Assembly: GCA_026415675.1 (NCBI GenBank)
Contig: JAOAGQ010000033.1
Span: 1-64,000 of the forward strand
DNA length: 64,000 nt
Origin: Syntrophorhabdaceae bacterium
GTDB taxonomy: Bacteria; Desulfobacterota; Syntrophorhabdia; Syntrophorhabdales; Syntrophorhabdaceae
Reading direction: 5' to 3'
Numbering within the stretch: the stretch's first letter is position 1; each line of letters begins with the position of its first letter. Below, piece by piece: positions 16,593 to 25,029 of this stretch. Made by a program: the position numbers and the translations under genes. The notes beneath the pieces are model-generated. The model made no database searches. It was not told where the DNA came from and saw only the letters and a program-made list of their open reading frames with translations.

Positions 16593-17783
16593 CTATATAT
16601 GGTCCTGGTTTTTTACATGGATAAAAAGGGATTTCAAATAACCCCCCTCTGTATAGGCCACTCCCTGGGGGTGGTCTATCCCGTGGGTATAGGCTTCTAA
16701 AATATTTAGGAGTCTATGTGTTTTTGCCCCGGCCTCTACAAGGATGAAACGGAACTCATCCATACCGAGATGGGCAGAGCAGGAACAGGTAACGAGTATA
16801 CCGTCATCCTTGATGGTTTTCAAGGCCATCTCGTTTATCCTCTTATACCCGATAACCCCTTCCCTCTTCTTTTTCCTGTCCTTTATGAAGGCAGGAGGGT
16901 CGAGGACGATGGCGTCGAACAGGACCTCTTCGTTCATCAGGTAGTCTTTTACATCGGCACAGACAAAGATGCATCTTTTTAGGTCAAAACCGTTAATCGC
17001 TACGTTTTCTCTGGCAAGCTCAAGGGCTGCACTCGATGTATCGACACTTACAACGGATTTTGCCCCTCCTGCAAGGGCATAGACGGAGAATCCCCCTGTA
17101 TAGGAGAAGCAGTTGAGGACATCCTTCTCTTTTGCGTATTTGATAAAGGATACCCTCTTATCCCTCTGATCCAGAAAAAAACCTGTCTTCTGTCCATGCT
17201 TTATGTCTACAAGAAATTTAAGGCCGTGTTCTTTAATCTCCACCGTATCGGGTACACTACCGTATAGAAGGCCTGTTAGCTCCTCTTCGGCCATATCGGT
17301 CCTAAGGGGTATGTCTGAGCGTTCATAGATACCCTTTGGTGTTAAAAGTTTTTCTATGGCGGATACGATATGTTCCTTCCACCGATAGATACCCCTTGTA
17401 TGGAACTGGACGACGATATACGGGCCGTATTTATCGACGATGAGGCCGGGAAGCCAATCGTTCTCCCCGTTTACAACCCTGTACGCATCTGTTTTTTCAC
17501 TCTCTACATACCTTCTTCTTATATCAAGGGCATCTCTCAATCTTTTAATGAAGAACCCCTCATCTACCTCCTCTTTATCCCGATACCCCCAGATCCTAAC
17601 CGCTATCTGGGAATAACCGTTGAAATAACCGCTCGCCAGAAAATCACCATTCATGGTAATAAGTCTTATAGGTTCCCCTTGTTTAATCCCCTCCGGTATG
17701 TTTGTTAAGGCGTGGGAGAAGACCCACGGGTGGTGTCCTAAGATGGGGCCTATTTTCTCTTTTTTTACCATCAAAGACAACAT
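16593..17783 (-). CDS. rlmI: PUA-domain class I rRNA methyltransferase (RlmI family)
   Basis: A 396-residue enzyme. It has an N-terminal PUA domain (GHHPWVFSHALTNI), a central EEHD-like region, and a C-terminal SAM fold with DQRDKRVSF, VLNCFSYTGGFSVYALAGGA and the catalytic DPPAF motif, followed by a Cys in CSCSAHL. RlmI methylates a cytosine of 23S rRNA at C5. The exact target base in this organism is assumed. It is divergent from the histidine kinase, 51 bases away. Confidence 0.88.
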   Translation of the reverse strand: MLSLMVKKEKIGPILGHHPWVFSHALTNIPEGIKQGEPIRLITMNGDFLASGYFNGYSQIAVRIWGYRDKEEVDEGFFIKRLRDALDIRRRYVESEKTDAYRVVNGENDWLPGLIVDKYGPYIVVQFHTRGIYRWKEHIVSAIEKLLTPKGIYERSDIPLRTDMAEEELTGLLYGSVPDTVEIKEHGLKFLVDIKHGQKTGFFLDQRDKRVSFIKYAKEKDVLNCFSYTGGFSVYALAGGAKSVVSVDTSSAALELARENVAINGFDLKRCIFVCADVKDYLMNEEVLFDAIVLDPPAFIKDRKKKREGVIGYKRINEMALKTIKDDGILVTCSCSAHLGMDEFRFILVEAGAKTHRLLNILEAYTHGIDHPQGVAYTEGGYLKSLFIHVKNQDHI

Positions 17784-17834
17784 GTTTTAAGGTTTATATA
17801 TCACGTTTTCTTGAGAAAATGGTATTATAAACGT

Positions 17835-19364
17835 ATGAACAACAACCCGCCATTTGATCTTAATGTGATCCAGTCGATCCTTGACGTACTGCCAATGGGC
17901 ATATACATCATAGATAAAAAGAGAAGACTGAAATGGGTGAATGAAAGGGTGGCCCACAGGAATAAAATGGACGGCGATGGAGGTTCTATTGGAAAAAGAT
18001 GTTATACGGAGATTTTTAAAAGAAAGAGGCCCTGCAACGATTGCCCTGCAGTAAAGACCTTCAGAACAGGGAAGACGGAGAGGGTCGAGAAGAAGAACGA
18101 GTATAAAGGGGAGATGAGGTCTTACCTCGTAACGACAACGCCCCTTCAAGGTGTTGGACCTGGAAAGGAGATGCTCGTCATAGAGACGGTACAGGATATC
18201 ACATATCAGAAAAAGGCAGAGGAAGAGTTGAGGCGTTTAAACGATTTCAATGCCGCAATAATCGAGAACGCCCCTGTCGCCATATTTACCATAGACAAAA
18301 ACGGTGAGTTTACAAGTGTTAATCCAGCCCTTGCAGAACTATCAGGACTGGGGGCCGAGGCAGAGGAGAAACTTCTGGGGTTCAACTGGCTAAAAAACCC
18401 GTACACCGTCAGGTGTGGTCTTGCAGAATTTATAAAGAAGGGATTAAAAGGCAAACCCTTTGAATTACAGGATTTTCCCTTTACAACATATAGAGGTGAT
18501 AAAGGACAGTACCTCCATTTCAGGGGTGTCCCCCTTAAGGGAAAAGACAGAAAGGTTGAAGGTCTCCTCTGCATCATTGAGGATACAACGGAAAAGGTGA
18601 GGGCCCAGATCAAATCCATCCAGGATGCGAAGACCGCGGTTATCGGGAGACTTATGACCGGGGTTGCCCATGAACTCAACAATCCCCTTGCCACAATAGC
18701 GGCAAACTCTGAACTCGCATGTGAGCTTGTGGAATCGATAAGCAGCAAAGAGGGTGCAGATAAGGGGGATATAGAGGAATTGTACAGTTATCTAAATGTC
18801 ATACAGGAACAGGCGTTTAGGTGTAAAAATATCATCAGGGACATGATAGATATTACAAAGAAAAAAGGCTTTGAAATCCAGGAGATAGACCTAAACGGTT
18901 GTCTCGAAGAGGTCTTGAACGAAATAAAATTCGAAAAAATGGATATCACCCTATCAAAGGAGATCGAGGAAGATTTACCTCCAATCATGGGGGATTTGAA
19001 TGCCATGAAGCAGAGCTTGAGGAACATAATACAGAACGGTGTGGATGCGGTGGCCGATAGAGAGGGGGGTGCAATAAAAGTCAGGGCCTTTACCGATGGC
19101 AGGGATGTAAAGATAGAGATAGAGGACAACGGTGTTGGTATCCACGATGGCCTGATAGACAGGATATTCGAGCCCTTTTTCTCAACGAAGGAAAAGGGGA
19201 AAGGGGTGGGTCTCGGACTCACCTTAAGCCATGAATTCATAAGCAGGATGGGGGGCTCAATCGAGGTGAAGAGCAAGCTCGGTATAGGGAGCATCTTTAC
19301 GATCATACTTCCATCATCAGATAAGGGAGGTAGAGGGTTAAATGATAAAGATTCTTATCGTTGA
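17835..19364 (+). CDS. NtrB-like sensor histidine kinase with two PAS domains
   Basis: A ~509-residue soluble kinase. PAS-1 (~10-125) has a PCNDCP cysteine pair that could hold a metal or act as a redox switch. PAS-2 (~135-255) ends in the LCIIEDTTEK motif. The kinase core follows: H box GVAHELNNPL, N box NIIQNGVDAV, then DNGVGI, FEPFFSTKEKG and GVGLGLTLS. The ATG at 17835 is preferred to a TTG at 17811, but no clear ribosome site is seen, so the start is uncertain. It overlaps the NtrC-type regulator by 23 bases and is surely its partner. Confidence 0.9.
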   Translation: MNNNPPFDLNVIQSILDVLPMGIYIIDKKRRLKWVNERVAHRNKMDGDGGSIGKRCYTEIFKRKRPCNDCPAVKTFRTGKTERVEKKNEYKGEMRSYLVTTTPLQGVGPGKEMLVIETVQDITYQKKAEEELRRLNDFNAAIIENAPVAIFTIDKNGEFTSVNPALAELSGLGAEAEEKLLGFNWLKNPYTVRCGLAEFIKKGLKGKPFELQDFPFTTYRGDKGQYLHFRGVPLKGKDRKVEGLLCIIEDTTEKVRAQIKSIQDAKTAVIGRLMTGVAHELNNPLATIAANSELACELVESISSKEGADKGDIEELYSYLNVIQEQAFRCKNIIRDMIDITKKKGFEIQEIDLNGCLEEVLNEIKFEKMDITLSKEIEEDLPPIMGDLNAMKQSLRNIIQNGVDAVADREGGAIKVRAFTDGRDVKIEIEDNGVGIHDGLIDRIFEPFFSTKEKGKGVGLGLTLSHEFISRMGGSIEVKSKLGIGSIFTIILPSSDKGGRGLNDKDSYR

Positions 19365-20688
19365 TGATGAGCATCAGCTTGTTGAGGCATTCAACAGGAA
19401 GTTATCGAAAGAGGGTATGGATGTCTCCATAGCGATGACAGGGAAAGATGCGATGCACTCGATCAAGAAAGAGTCCTATGACATAGGTCTCTTTGATATT
19501 AAACTCCCCGACATAGATGGGGTTGAGCTGTTAAGAAGGATGAAGCAGCTCCAGCCTACCGCTGAGGTGATTATGCTTACCGGGAATGCATCGGTCGATA
19601 CGGCCATCCAGTCTATGAAGCTCGGTGCATACGATTACCTGACAAAACCGTGCAAACTCGCGGAACTCCATGCGGTGATATTGAAGGCCTATGAAAAAAA
19701 GCGGTTAAAGGAAAAGAATATTCTCCTTGAGGAGCAGTTACAGAGGGTCGAAGTCCACGACAGACTTGTGGGTACAGGGGATAAGATCAGGGAGGTTAAA
19801 AATTTCATATCCCTTGTAAGCAACTCCAAGGCCCCTGTTCTTATTCTGGGGGAGACAGGAACGGGAAAGGAACTCGTATCGAGGGCGATCCATGCCAGTT
19901 CTCCCCGTTCTCAGAACCCCTTTGTTGCGATAAATTCGAGTTGTCTCCAGGATACGATCCTTGAGAGTGAACTCTTCGGGTATAAAAAGGGCGCCTTTAC
20001 CGGGGCGCAGACAGACAAGGTTGGACTTCTCCAGATTGCCGATGGCGGTACGTTTTTCGTCGATGAGGTGGCGGATATGAGCCCGGCGATACAGGCGAAG
20101 CTCCTCAGGGTTCTTGAAACATCCACTTTCAGAAGACTCGGGGATACAAGGGAGATAGAGGTGGATGTCCGTTTTGTGTTTGCCACGAATAAAAATCTTG
20201 AAGAGGAGATGGAGAAAAACAGGTTCAGAAAAGACCTCTTTTACCGTTTGAATACTTTTACCATAACCCTCCCCCCCCTCAAAGAAAGGGTAGAGGACAT
20301 CCCCGCTTTGGCAGAATATTTTATGGAAAAACATTCGAGGGGAGGAAAAAGAAAGACGATAAGCAACGAGGCGATGAGGATACTCACCTCTTATCACTGG
20401 CCGGGAAATGTAAGGGAACTCTCAAACGTCCTTGAAAGGGCGGTCTTGATATCCGGGGAGAGACAGGAGATCATAGCGGATGATTTACCAAAAAATATGA
20501 TTGCCGTCCCCCAAACGATGGCCTTTAGAGACGAAGGAACCATCGATAGGGGTGATCTCAGCTTAAAAAGCATGGAAAGACACCATATATCAAAGGTATT
20601 GGAGCTTGTTAATGGTAACAAAAGTAAGGCGGCGAGACTCCTCGGGATAAGCAGGAAAAAGCTCTATCAAAAACTGGGAGAACTGTAA
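19342..20688 (+). CDS. NtrC-family sigma-54-dependent response regulator
   Basis: A 448-residue regulator. The receiver domain has D52 (LFDIKLPD) and K102 in YLTKPCK. The AAA+ domain has Walker A at 170-177 (GETGTGKE), the sigma-54 contact loop GAFTGA at 217-222, and an arginine-finger region near FRKDLFYRLN. A Fis-type helix-turn-helix (NKSKAARLLGISRKKLYQKL) closes the protein. Phosphorylated by the upstream kinase, it should activate the two sigma-54 promoters that follow it. Confidence 0.95.
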   Translation: MIKILIVDDEHQLVEAFNRKLSKEGMDVSIAMTGKDAMHSIKKESYDIGLFDIKLPDIDGVELLRRMKQLQPTAEVIMLTGNASVDTAIQSMKLGAYDYLTKPCKLAELHAVILKAYEKKRLKEKNILLEEQLQRVEVHDRLVGTGDKIREVKNFISLVSNSKAPVLILGETGTGKELVSRAIHASSPRSQNPFVAINSSCLQDTILESELFGYKKGAFTGAQTDKVGLLQIADGGTFFVDEVADMSPAIQAKLLRVLETSTFRRLGDTREIEVDVRFVFATNKNLEEEMEKNRFRKDLFYRLNTFTITLPPLKERVEDIPALAEYFMEKHSRGGKRKTISNEAMRILTSYHWPGNVRELSNVLERAVLISGERQEIIADDLPKNMIAVPQTMAFRDEGTIDRGDLSLKSMERHHISKVLELVNGNKSKAARLLGISRKKLYQKLGEL

Positions 20689-20695
20689 ATTAGAT

Positions 20696-20711
20696 TGGCA
20701 CGGCAATTGCT
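20696..20711 (+). promoter_or_regulatory. Sigma-54 promoter of the first acyl-CoA dehydrogenase
   Basis: TGGCACG-GCAA-TTGCT is an essentially perfect -24/-12 element: GG at 20697-20698, ten bases, GC at 20709-20710. It lies 44 bases before the dehydrogenase start and just after the NtrC-type gene. An inverted repeat TTGTTA-atgg-TAACAA (20606-20621), inside the regulator's coding end, is a possible activator site but may be incidental. Confidence 0.9.
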
Positions 20712-20754
20712 TAACTCTGATGCGAAGTAAACTTAAAATTACCGGAGGAGTGAT

Positions 20755-21900
20755 ATGGATCTGACGGACGAACAAAAGGATATCGTTAAGGCGGCAAGGG
20801 AGTTTGCCGAGGCAGAATTTAGAGACAGGGCAAAGGAATTCGATGAAAAAGAGGAGTTCGACCTCTCCATAGCGAAGAAGGCCTGCGAGTATGGTTTTGT
20901 AGGTACGTTCATCAAAGAGGAATACGGCGGGGCAGGCCTTGGTTTTCTTGAACATTCACTCATCACAGAGCAATTCTGGCGGGTGGATCCTGGTTGCGGA
21001 CAGGCGATCTGCTCCTATAGTTTCGGTGCTGAGATGGTACAGGCCTTTGGAACGGAGGAGCAGAAGAGGAAGTATCTACCCCCTATCCCTAAAGGGGAGA
21101 AGATGATCGCCTTTGCGATAACGGAGCCTGATGCGGGAAGCGATGTAACGATGGTGAAGACAAAGGCGGAAAGGGTCGGGGATCGATACATCATAAACGG
21201 TTCGAAGATGTTTATAACGAACGGATGCCTCGCCGATTACATGCTTGTCTTTGCATTAACCCATCCCCAGGAACAGGATGTCCATAAGAGACACAGTATC
21301 ATCATGGTCGATACGAAAACCCCCGGTTACGAGGCGAACAAGATACACGGAAAGATGGGTATCAGGGCTTCCAATACGGCAGAGGTGAGTTTTAACAATG
21401 TAGAAGTCCCTGTGGAAAATTTAATCGGACAGGAGCAGAGGGGTTTTTATCAGTTGATGGACTTTTTTAATAAGACGAGGAACCATGTTGCTGCCCAGGG
21501 TGTTGGTGTTGCCCAGGGGGCACTGGAACTCGCCATATCCCATGTGAAGAAGAGAAAGGCCTTCGGGGGTACCCTCTCGAGGCTTCAGGGTGTTCAGTTT
21601 AAGATCGCAGAGATGGCAACGAGGATAGAGGCGGCAAGAAGTCTATACTGGCGTTCCGCATGGTTATTAGATCATGGTAAGGTGGAACCTTCGTTGATCT
21701 CGATGGCAAAATGGTTTGCCGGGGAGACCGCGGTGTATGTGACAAACGAGGCCCTACAACTCCACGGTGGGTATGGTTACATCGCAGAATACGATATACA
21801 GAGGTTTTACAGGGATGCGAAGATCGTCGAGATCTATGAAGGGTCAAAGGAGGTGGAGAAGGCGGTTATCGCCTCAGAACTATTGAAAAAGGTCTTTTAA
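20755..21900 (+). CDS. Acyl-CoA dehydrogenase (catalytic Glu in IYEGS)
   Basis: A 381-residue FAD enzyme with the normal three-domain family layout. FAD and substrate motifs are AFAITEPDAGSD and FITNG, and the C-terminal signature is RDAKIVEIYEGSKEVEK, with the catalytic Glu in YEG. It alpha,beta-dehydrogenates an acyl-CoA and passes electrons to ETF. GGAGGAG precedes the ATG. Transcription should start at the sigma-54 promoter, so expression depends on the upstream two-component pair. Chain length and branching of the substrate are unknown. Confidence 0.93.
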   Translation: MDLTDEQKDIVKAAREFAEAEFRDRAKEFDEKEEFDLSIAKKACEYGFVGTFIKEEYGGAGLGFLEHSLITEQFWRVDPGCGQAICSYSFGAEMVQAFGTEEQKRKYLPPIPKGEKMIAFAITEPDAGSDVTMVKTKAERVGDRYIINGSKMFITNGCLADYMLVFALTHPQEQDVHKRHSIIMVDTKTPGYEANKIHGKMGIRASNTAEVSFNNVEVPVENLIGQEQRGFYQLMDFFNKTRNHVAAQGVGVAQGALELAISHVKKRKAFGGTLSRLQGVQFKIAEMATRIEAARSLYWRSAWLLDHGKVEPSLISMAKWFAGETAVYVTNEALQLHGGYGYIAEYDIQRFYRDAKIVEIYEGSKEVEKAVIASELLKKVF

Positions 21901-21921
21901 AAGAGACGAATTCAAAGGGCG

Positions 21922-22067
21922 TGTCCATATTGCACAGGTTGTATCAAATGTATACAGTCTCTTGAGATTATTAAGGAGGGAAGGGGGTGGTTATATCGTT
22001 CACATCCGACGAGTAAACAATTGTGCCCGTTTTTTGTCCGTTCGATTTTTTCGGCATCAAAATTGCT
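21922..22067 (+). promoter_or_regulatory. Sigma-54 promoter and candidate activator sites for the TRAP operon
   Basis: CGGCAT-N6-TTGCT at 22052-22067 has GG (22053-22054), ten bases, GC (22065-22066), a good -24/-12 element 43 bases before dctP. Upstream, TGTCCA-tat-TGCACA (21922-21936) is an imperfect palindrome, and TGTAT-N7-ATACA (21940-21956) a second one. Both lie roughly 100-130 bases before the promoter, the usual place for NtrC-type enhancer sites. The sites are inferred by position and symmetry only. Confidence 0.7.
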
Positions 22068-22109
22068 TATGATTGAAGGCAACAAATATTAAACAGATAG
22101 GGGGTTTTT

Positions 22110-23141
22110 ATGGTACCAAGATTTCTTGTAATCTCTCTTGTTTCAATCTCGATGATCTTTTCAAGTCTATTTGCCGGTTCCGTTTATGGGGATGAGAAGG
22201 TGATCACCATCAAGGTCACAAACTGGTTTCCCGTGAGCCATCTCCAGAATATTCTCCTTCAGGAATGGGGTAAAGACCTTGAGAAGAGGACAGGGGGAAA
22301 GGTAAAGGTGAATTATTTTGCAGGGGGAACCCTTGCCCCTGCCGCACAGACGTACGATGCGGTTGTAAAGGGCATAGCGGATGTGGGAAACCATGTGCTT
22401 GGATACACAATGGGGAGATTTCCCTTCTCCCAGGTTCTCGACCTTCCCATAGGGACGCCCCCCGGGGAGGCGGCCACAAAGATTTCAAATGAGATGTACA
22501 ACAAGTTCAAACCGAAGGAATTCGACGATGTGAAGGTACTGTGGTTTCATGCCCAGCCAGGGGGATACCTCCATACAAGGGCAAAGCCCGTTGCAAAACT
22601 TGAAGATGTAAAGGGGTTAAAACTGAGATGTTATGGATCAAACGCAAAATTTGTAGGTCTGATCGGGGCTGCCCCTGTTGCCATGCCCATGCCTGAAGTC
22701 TATGATGCCCTATCGAAAGGGGTTGTGGATGGTCTTTTGTCGAGTTATGAGGCCCTAGAAGGTTTCAGGACAGGGGAGCACATTCGATACTCAACAGAGA
22801 ATATAACAACCGCCTATTCCGCAACCTTTATAGTCGCCATGAACAAGAAAAAATTTGCATCCCTTCCGAAGGATATACAGGATACAATTGATAAGATGAG
22901 TGGAGAGTATATCAACAGATATGCAAAAATGTGGGCGGATATAGACATATCGGGAAAGAACTGGCTGATAAAGAGGGGGGTTAAGATCATCTCCTTGAGT
23001 GCCGATGAAGAGGCGAGATGGTATGAGAAGGGGGCAAAACCCCTTGCCGATGAATACATAAAGGAGATGAAGGCCAAGGGTATGCCCGGAGAAGAAGCGG
23101 TGAAATTTCTCCTCGATTCCTTTAAGCAGTACAGAAAATAG
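22110..23141 (+). CDS. dctP: TRAP transporter solute-binding protein (DctP family)
   Basis: A 343-residue periplasmic protein with a signal peptide of about 28 residues (cleavage near VYGDEK). DctP-family landmarks include GGTLAPAAQTYDAVVKGIADVG and the KGLKLR segment whose arginine pairs with the ligand's carboxylate. The substrate is therefore probably an organic acid; the sequence does not identify which. A GGGGG site precedes the ATG. It is the first gene of an operon that continues with dctQ, dctM, an acyl-CoA dehydrogenase and an acyl-CoA ligase. Confidence 0.93.
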   Translation: MVPRFLVISLVSISMIFSSLFAGSVYGDEKVITIKVTNWFPVSHLQNILLQEWGKDLEKRTGGKVKVNYFAGGTLAPAAQTYDAVVKGIADVGNHVLGYTMGRFPFSQVLDLPIGTPPGEAATKISNEMYNKFKPKEFDDVKVLWFHAQPGGYLHTRAKPVAKLEDVKGLKLRCYGSNAKFVGLIGAAPVAMPMPEVYDALSKGVVDGLLSSYEALEGFRTGEHIRYSTENITTAYSATFIVAMNKKKFASLPKDIQDTIDKMSGEYINRYAKMWADIDISGKNWLIKRGVKIISLSADEEARWYEKGAKPLADEYIKEMKAKGMPGEEAVKFLLDSFKQYRK

Positions 23142-23163
23142 CCTCTCCCATCAATGAAGCGAA

Positions 23164-23189
23164 AAAGGGTACACCTCTGTGTACCCTTT
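23164..23189 (+). terminator. dctP-dctQ intercistronic hairpin
   Basis: AAAGGGTACAC and GTGTACCCTTT form a perfect 11-bp stem around a CTCT loop. It is followed within six bases by TCTTTTT and then the dctQ ribosome site. It probably works as a partial terminator or 3'-end mRNA stabiliser, so that the binding protein is made in excess over the membrane subunits. Confidence 0.7.
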
Positions 23190-23214
23190 AGTATCTTTTT
23201 AAGGAGGCTTAATA

Positions 23215-23703
23215 ATGCTCTCTTTTATAAACTTTGTAAAAAGATTGAGTAGAATAACGAACTTTTTGGGGGGTGTCATACTCGGGCTAATGATGTTGCT
23301 CACCGTCATAGACGTGATCTTAAGATACTTAGGAAGACCCATCACAGGGACCTTCGAATTGATGTCCTTTGCAGGGGCCCTTGTGGCAGGATTTGCCATA
23401 GCCCAGACCTCCCTCGATGGAGCCCATGTTAATGTCGATATCCTCACCCAGAGGTTGAGCAGATGGAAAAAGGCGATAATCACCGTCTTTACAAAACTCA
23501 TAGGGATTGGGATATTTACTCTCATATCATGGTCTCTCCTTTTAAAAGGGAACGACTTATATAAGACAGGAGAGGTCTCCCTTACCTTACATGTCCCCTA
23601 TTACCCCGTGGCTTACGGTCTTTCCTTCTGCGGGTTTGTCGAGGCCCTTGTCTTGTTAACGGATGTTTTTAAGACCGTTTTTTATGAGGTGGAACATGAA
23701 TGA
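23215..23703 (+). CDS. dctQ: TRAP transporter small membrane subunit (DctQ family)
   Basis: A 162-residue protein with four predicted membrane helices. The family landmarks are VIDVILRYLGRPITGTFELM in the first loop and a conserved acidic/histidine loop (GAHVNVDI). AAGGAGG precedes the ATG. Its end overlaps dctM by eight bases, as expected for translationally coupled TRAP subunits. Confidence 0.92.
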   Translation: MLSFINFVKRLSRITNFLGGVILGLMMLLTVIDVILRYLGRPITGTFELMSFAGALVAGFAIAQTSLDGAHVNVDILTQRLSRWKKAIITVFTKLIGIGIFTLISWSLLLKGNDLYKTGEVSLTLHVPYYPVAYGLSFCGFVEALVLLTDVFKTVFYEVEHE

Positions 23704-24997
23704 GACCATAATAGGCATTGTTGCCCTTTTCGTCCTTTTGTCTCTGTTTATGATGGGAATAGAGCTTGCCATTGCAATGGTGGCGGTAGGTTTTGTAGGT
23801 TTTATGGTGTTAAACGATTTTGAGACGGCTTTGAGCCTCCTTGCGAATGATTTTCTCGATTCCCTTGCCTCTTATGGACTGACCGCCATACCCCTTTTTG
23901 TGCTCATGGGACAGATAGCGTTTAATGCAGGTATTGCAAAAAGGCTATACGATACGACCCATAAGTTTTTGGGTCATATTCCTGGAGGTCTTGCGGTTGC
24001 AACCGTGGCCGGGGCAACGGTTTTCAAGGCGATATGCGGCTCCGTCGTCGCCACTTCCGCCACCTTTGCCAGCGTTGCCATTCCCGAGATGGACAGGTTC
24101 GGGTATAGCAAAAAACTATCAACAGGGATTGTTGCCACGGTAGGTACGCTCGGGGTCTTACTCCCTCCGAGTGTCACCCTCATAGTCTTCGGTATTATTA
24201 CCCAGCAGTCCATAGGGAGACTCTTTATGGCCGGTATCTTTCCGGGGCTCATCATGTCCTTCTTTTTTATCCTCATCATTTTCGGCTGGTGTAAGGTAAA
24301 CCCTTCATTAGGTCCGAGGAGCGAGAAATACCCATGGGCCGAGAGGTGGAAATCATTACCGGATGTGATCTGGCCGATCGTGATCTTTCTGATCCTCATA
24401 GGGGGCTTGATGTACGGCTTTTTTACGCCCACAGAGGCAGGGGGTATCGGTGCCTTTGCGGTACTCATATTCTGCATCCTAAAAAGGGATATAAAGTTCA
24501 TGGGTTTTTGGCAGTCCATAAAGGAGTCTCTCAGGACCTCCTGTATGGTCCTCCTCCTCATCGCATCGTCTGCGGTTCTCGGCCATTTTATCGCTGTGAC
24601 AAATATGCCCCAGGCAGCTGCAGAATGGATAGTGACCCTTCCCCTGCACAGATCCATCATAATGGTTATAATCTTTCTCATCTACCTCCTTGGAGGCTCT
24701 TTCATAGATGACCTTGCCTTTATGATACTGGCTACCCCTATATTCTTCCCGATAATCACAAAACTCGGGTATGACCCCCTCTGGGCAGGGATCATGGTTG
24801 CATGTACCGTATGTATCGGTTCGGTGATACCCCCCGTTGCGATCTGTGTCTTTGTCGTTAAAAACATCACAAAGACGCCGATGAATATTATTTACAACGG
24901 AGTTTACCCCTTTCTTGCCTCTATGATACTCTGCATGGTTCTCCTCTTTATCTTCCCTGAGCTGGCAACATATCTACCGAAAGTACTTATGAAATAA
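23696..24997 (+). CDS. dctM: TRAP transporter large permease (DctM family)
   Basis: A 433-residue integral membrane protein with about 12 helices. It carries family motifs such as GLTAIPLFVLMGQIAF, TVGTLGVLLPPSV and GFFTPTEAGGIGAF. It couples inward sodium flow to solute uptake. The ATG at 23696 is chosen because GAGGTGG precedes it; upstream in-frame starts would add a non-family extension overlapping dctQ. The next gene, 32 bases on, is an acyl-CoA dehydrogenase, which ties transport to acyl-CoA catabolism. Confidence 0.94.
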   Translation: MNETIIGIVALFVLLSLFMMGIELAIAMVAVGFVGFMVLNDFETALSLLANDFLDSLASYGLTAIPLFVLMGQIAFNAGIAKRLYDTTHKFLGHIPGGLAVATVAGATVFKAICGSVVATSATFASVAIPEMDRFGYSKKLSTGIVATVGTLGVLLPPSVTLIVFGIITQQSIGRLFMAGIFPGLIMSFFFILIIFGWCKVNPSLGPRSEKYPWAERWKSLPDVIWPIVIFLILIGGLMYGFFTPTEAGGIGAFAVLIFCILKRDIKFMGFWQSIKESLRTSCMVLLLIASSAVLGHFIAVTNMPQAAAEWIVTLPLHRSIIMVIIFLIYLLGGSFIDDLAFMILATPIFFPIITKLGYDPLWAGIMVACTVCIGSVIPPVAICVFVVKNITKTPMNIIYNGVYPFLASMILCMVLLFIFPELATYLPKVLMK

Positions 24998-25029
24998 TCG
25001 GTTTAAAAAAAGAACGGAGGTTACTGGCG

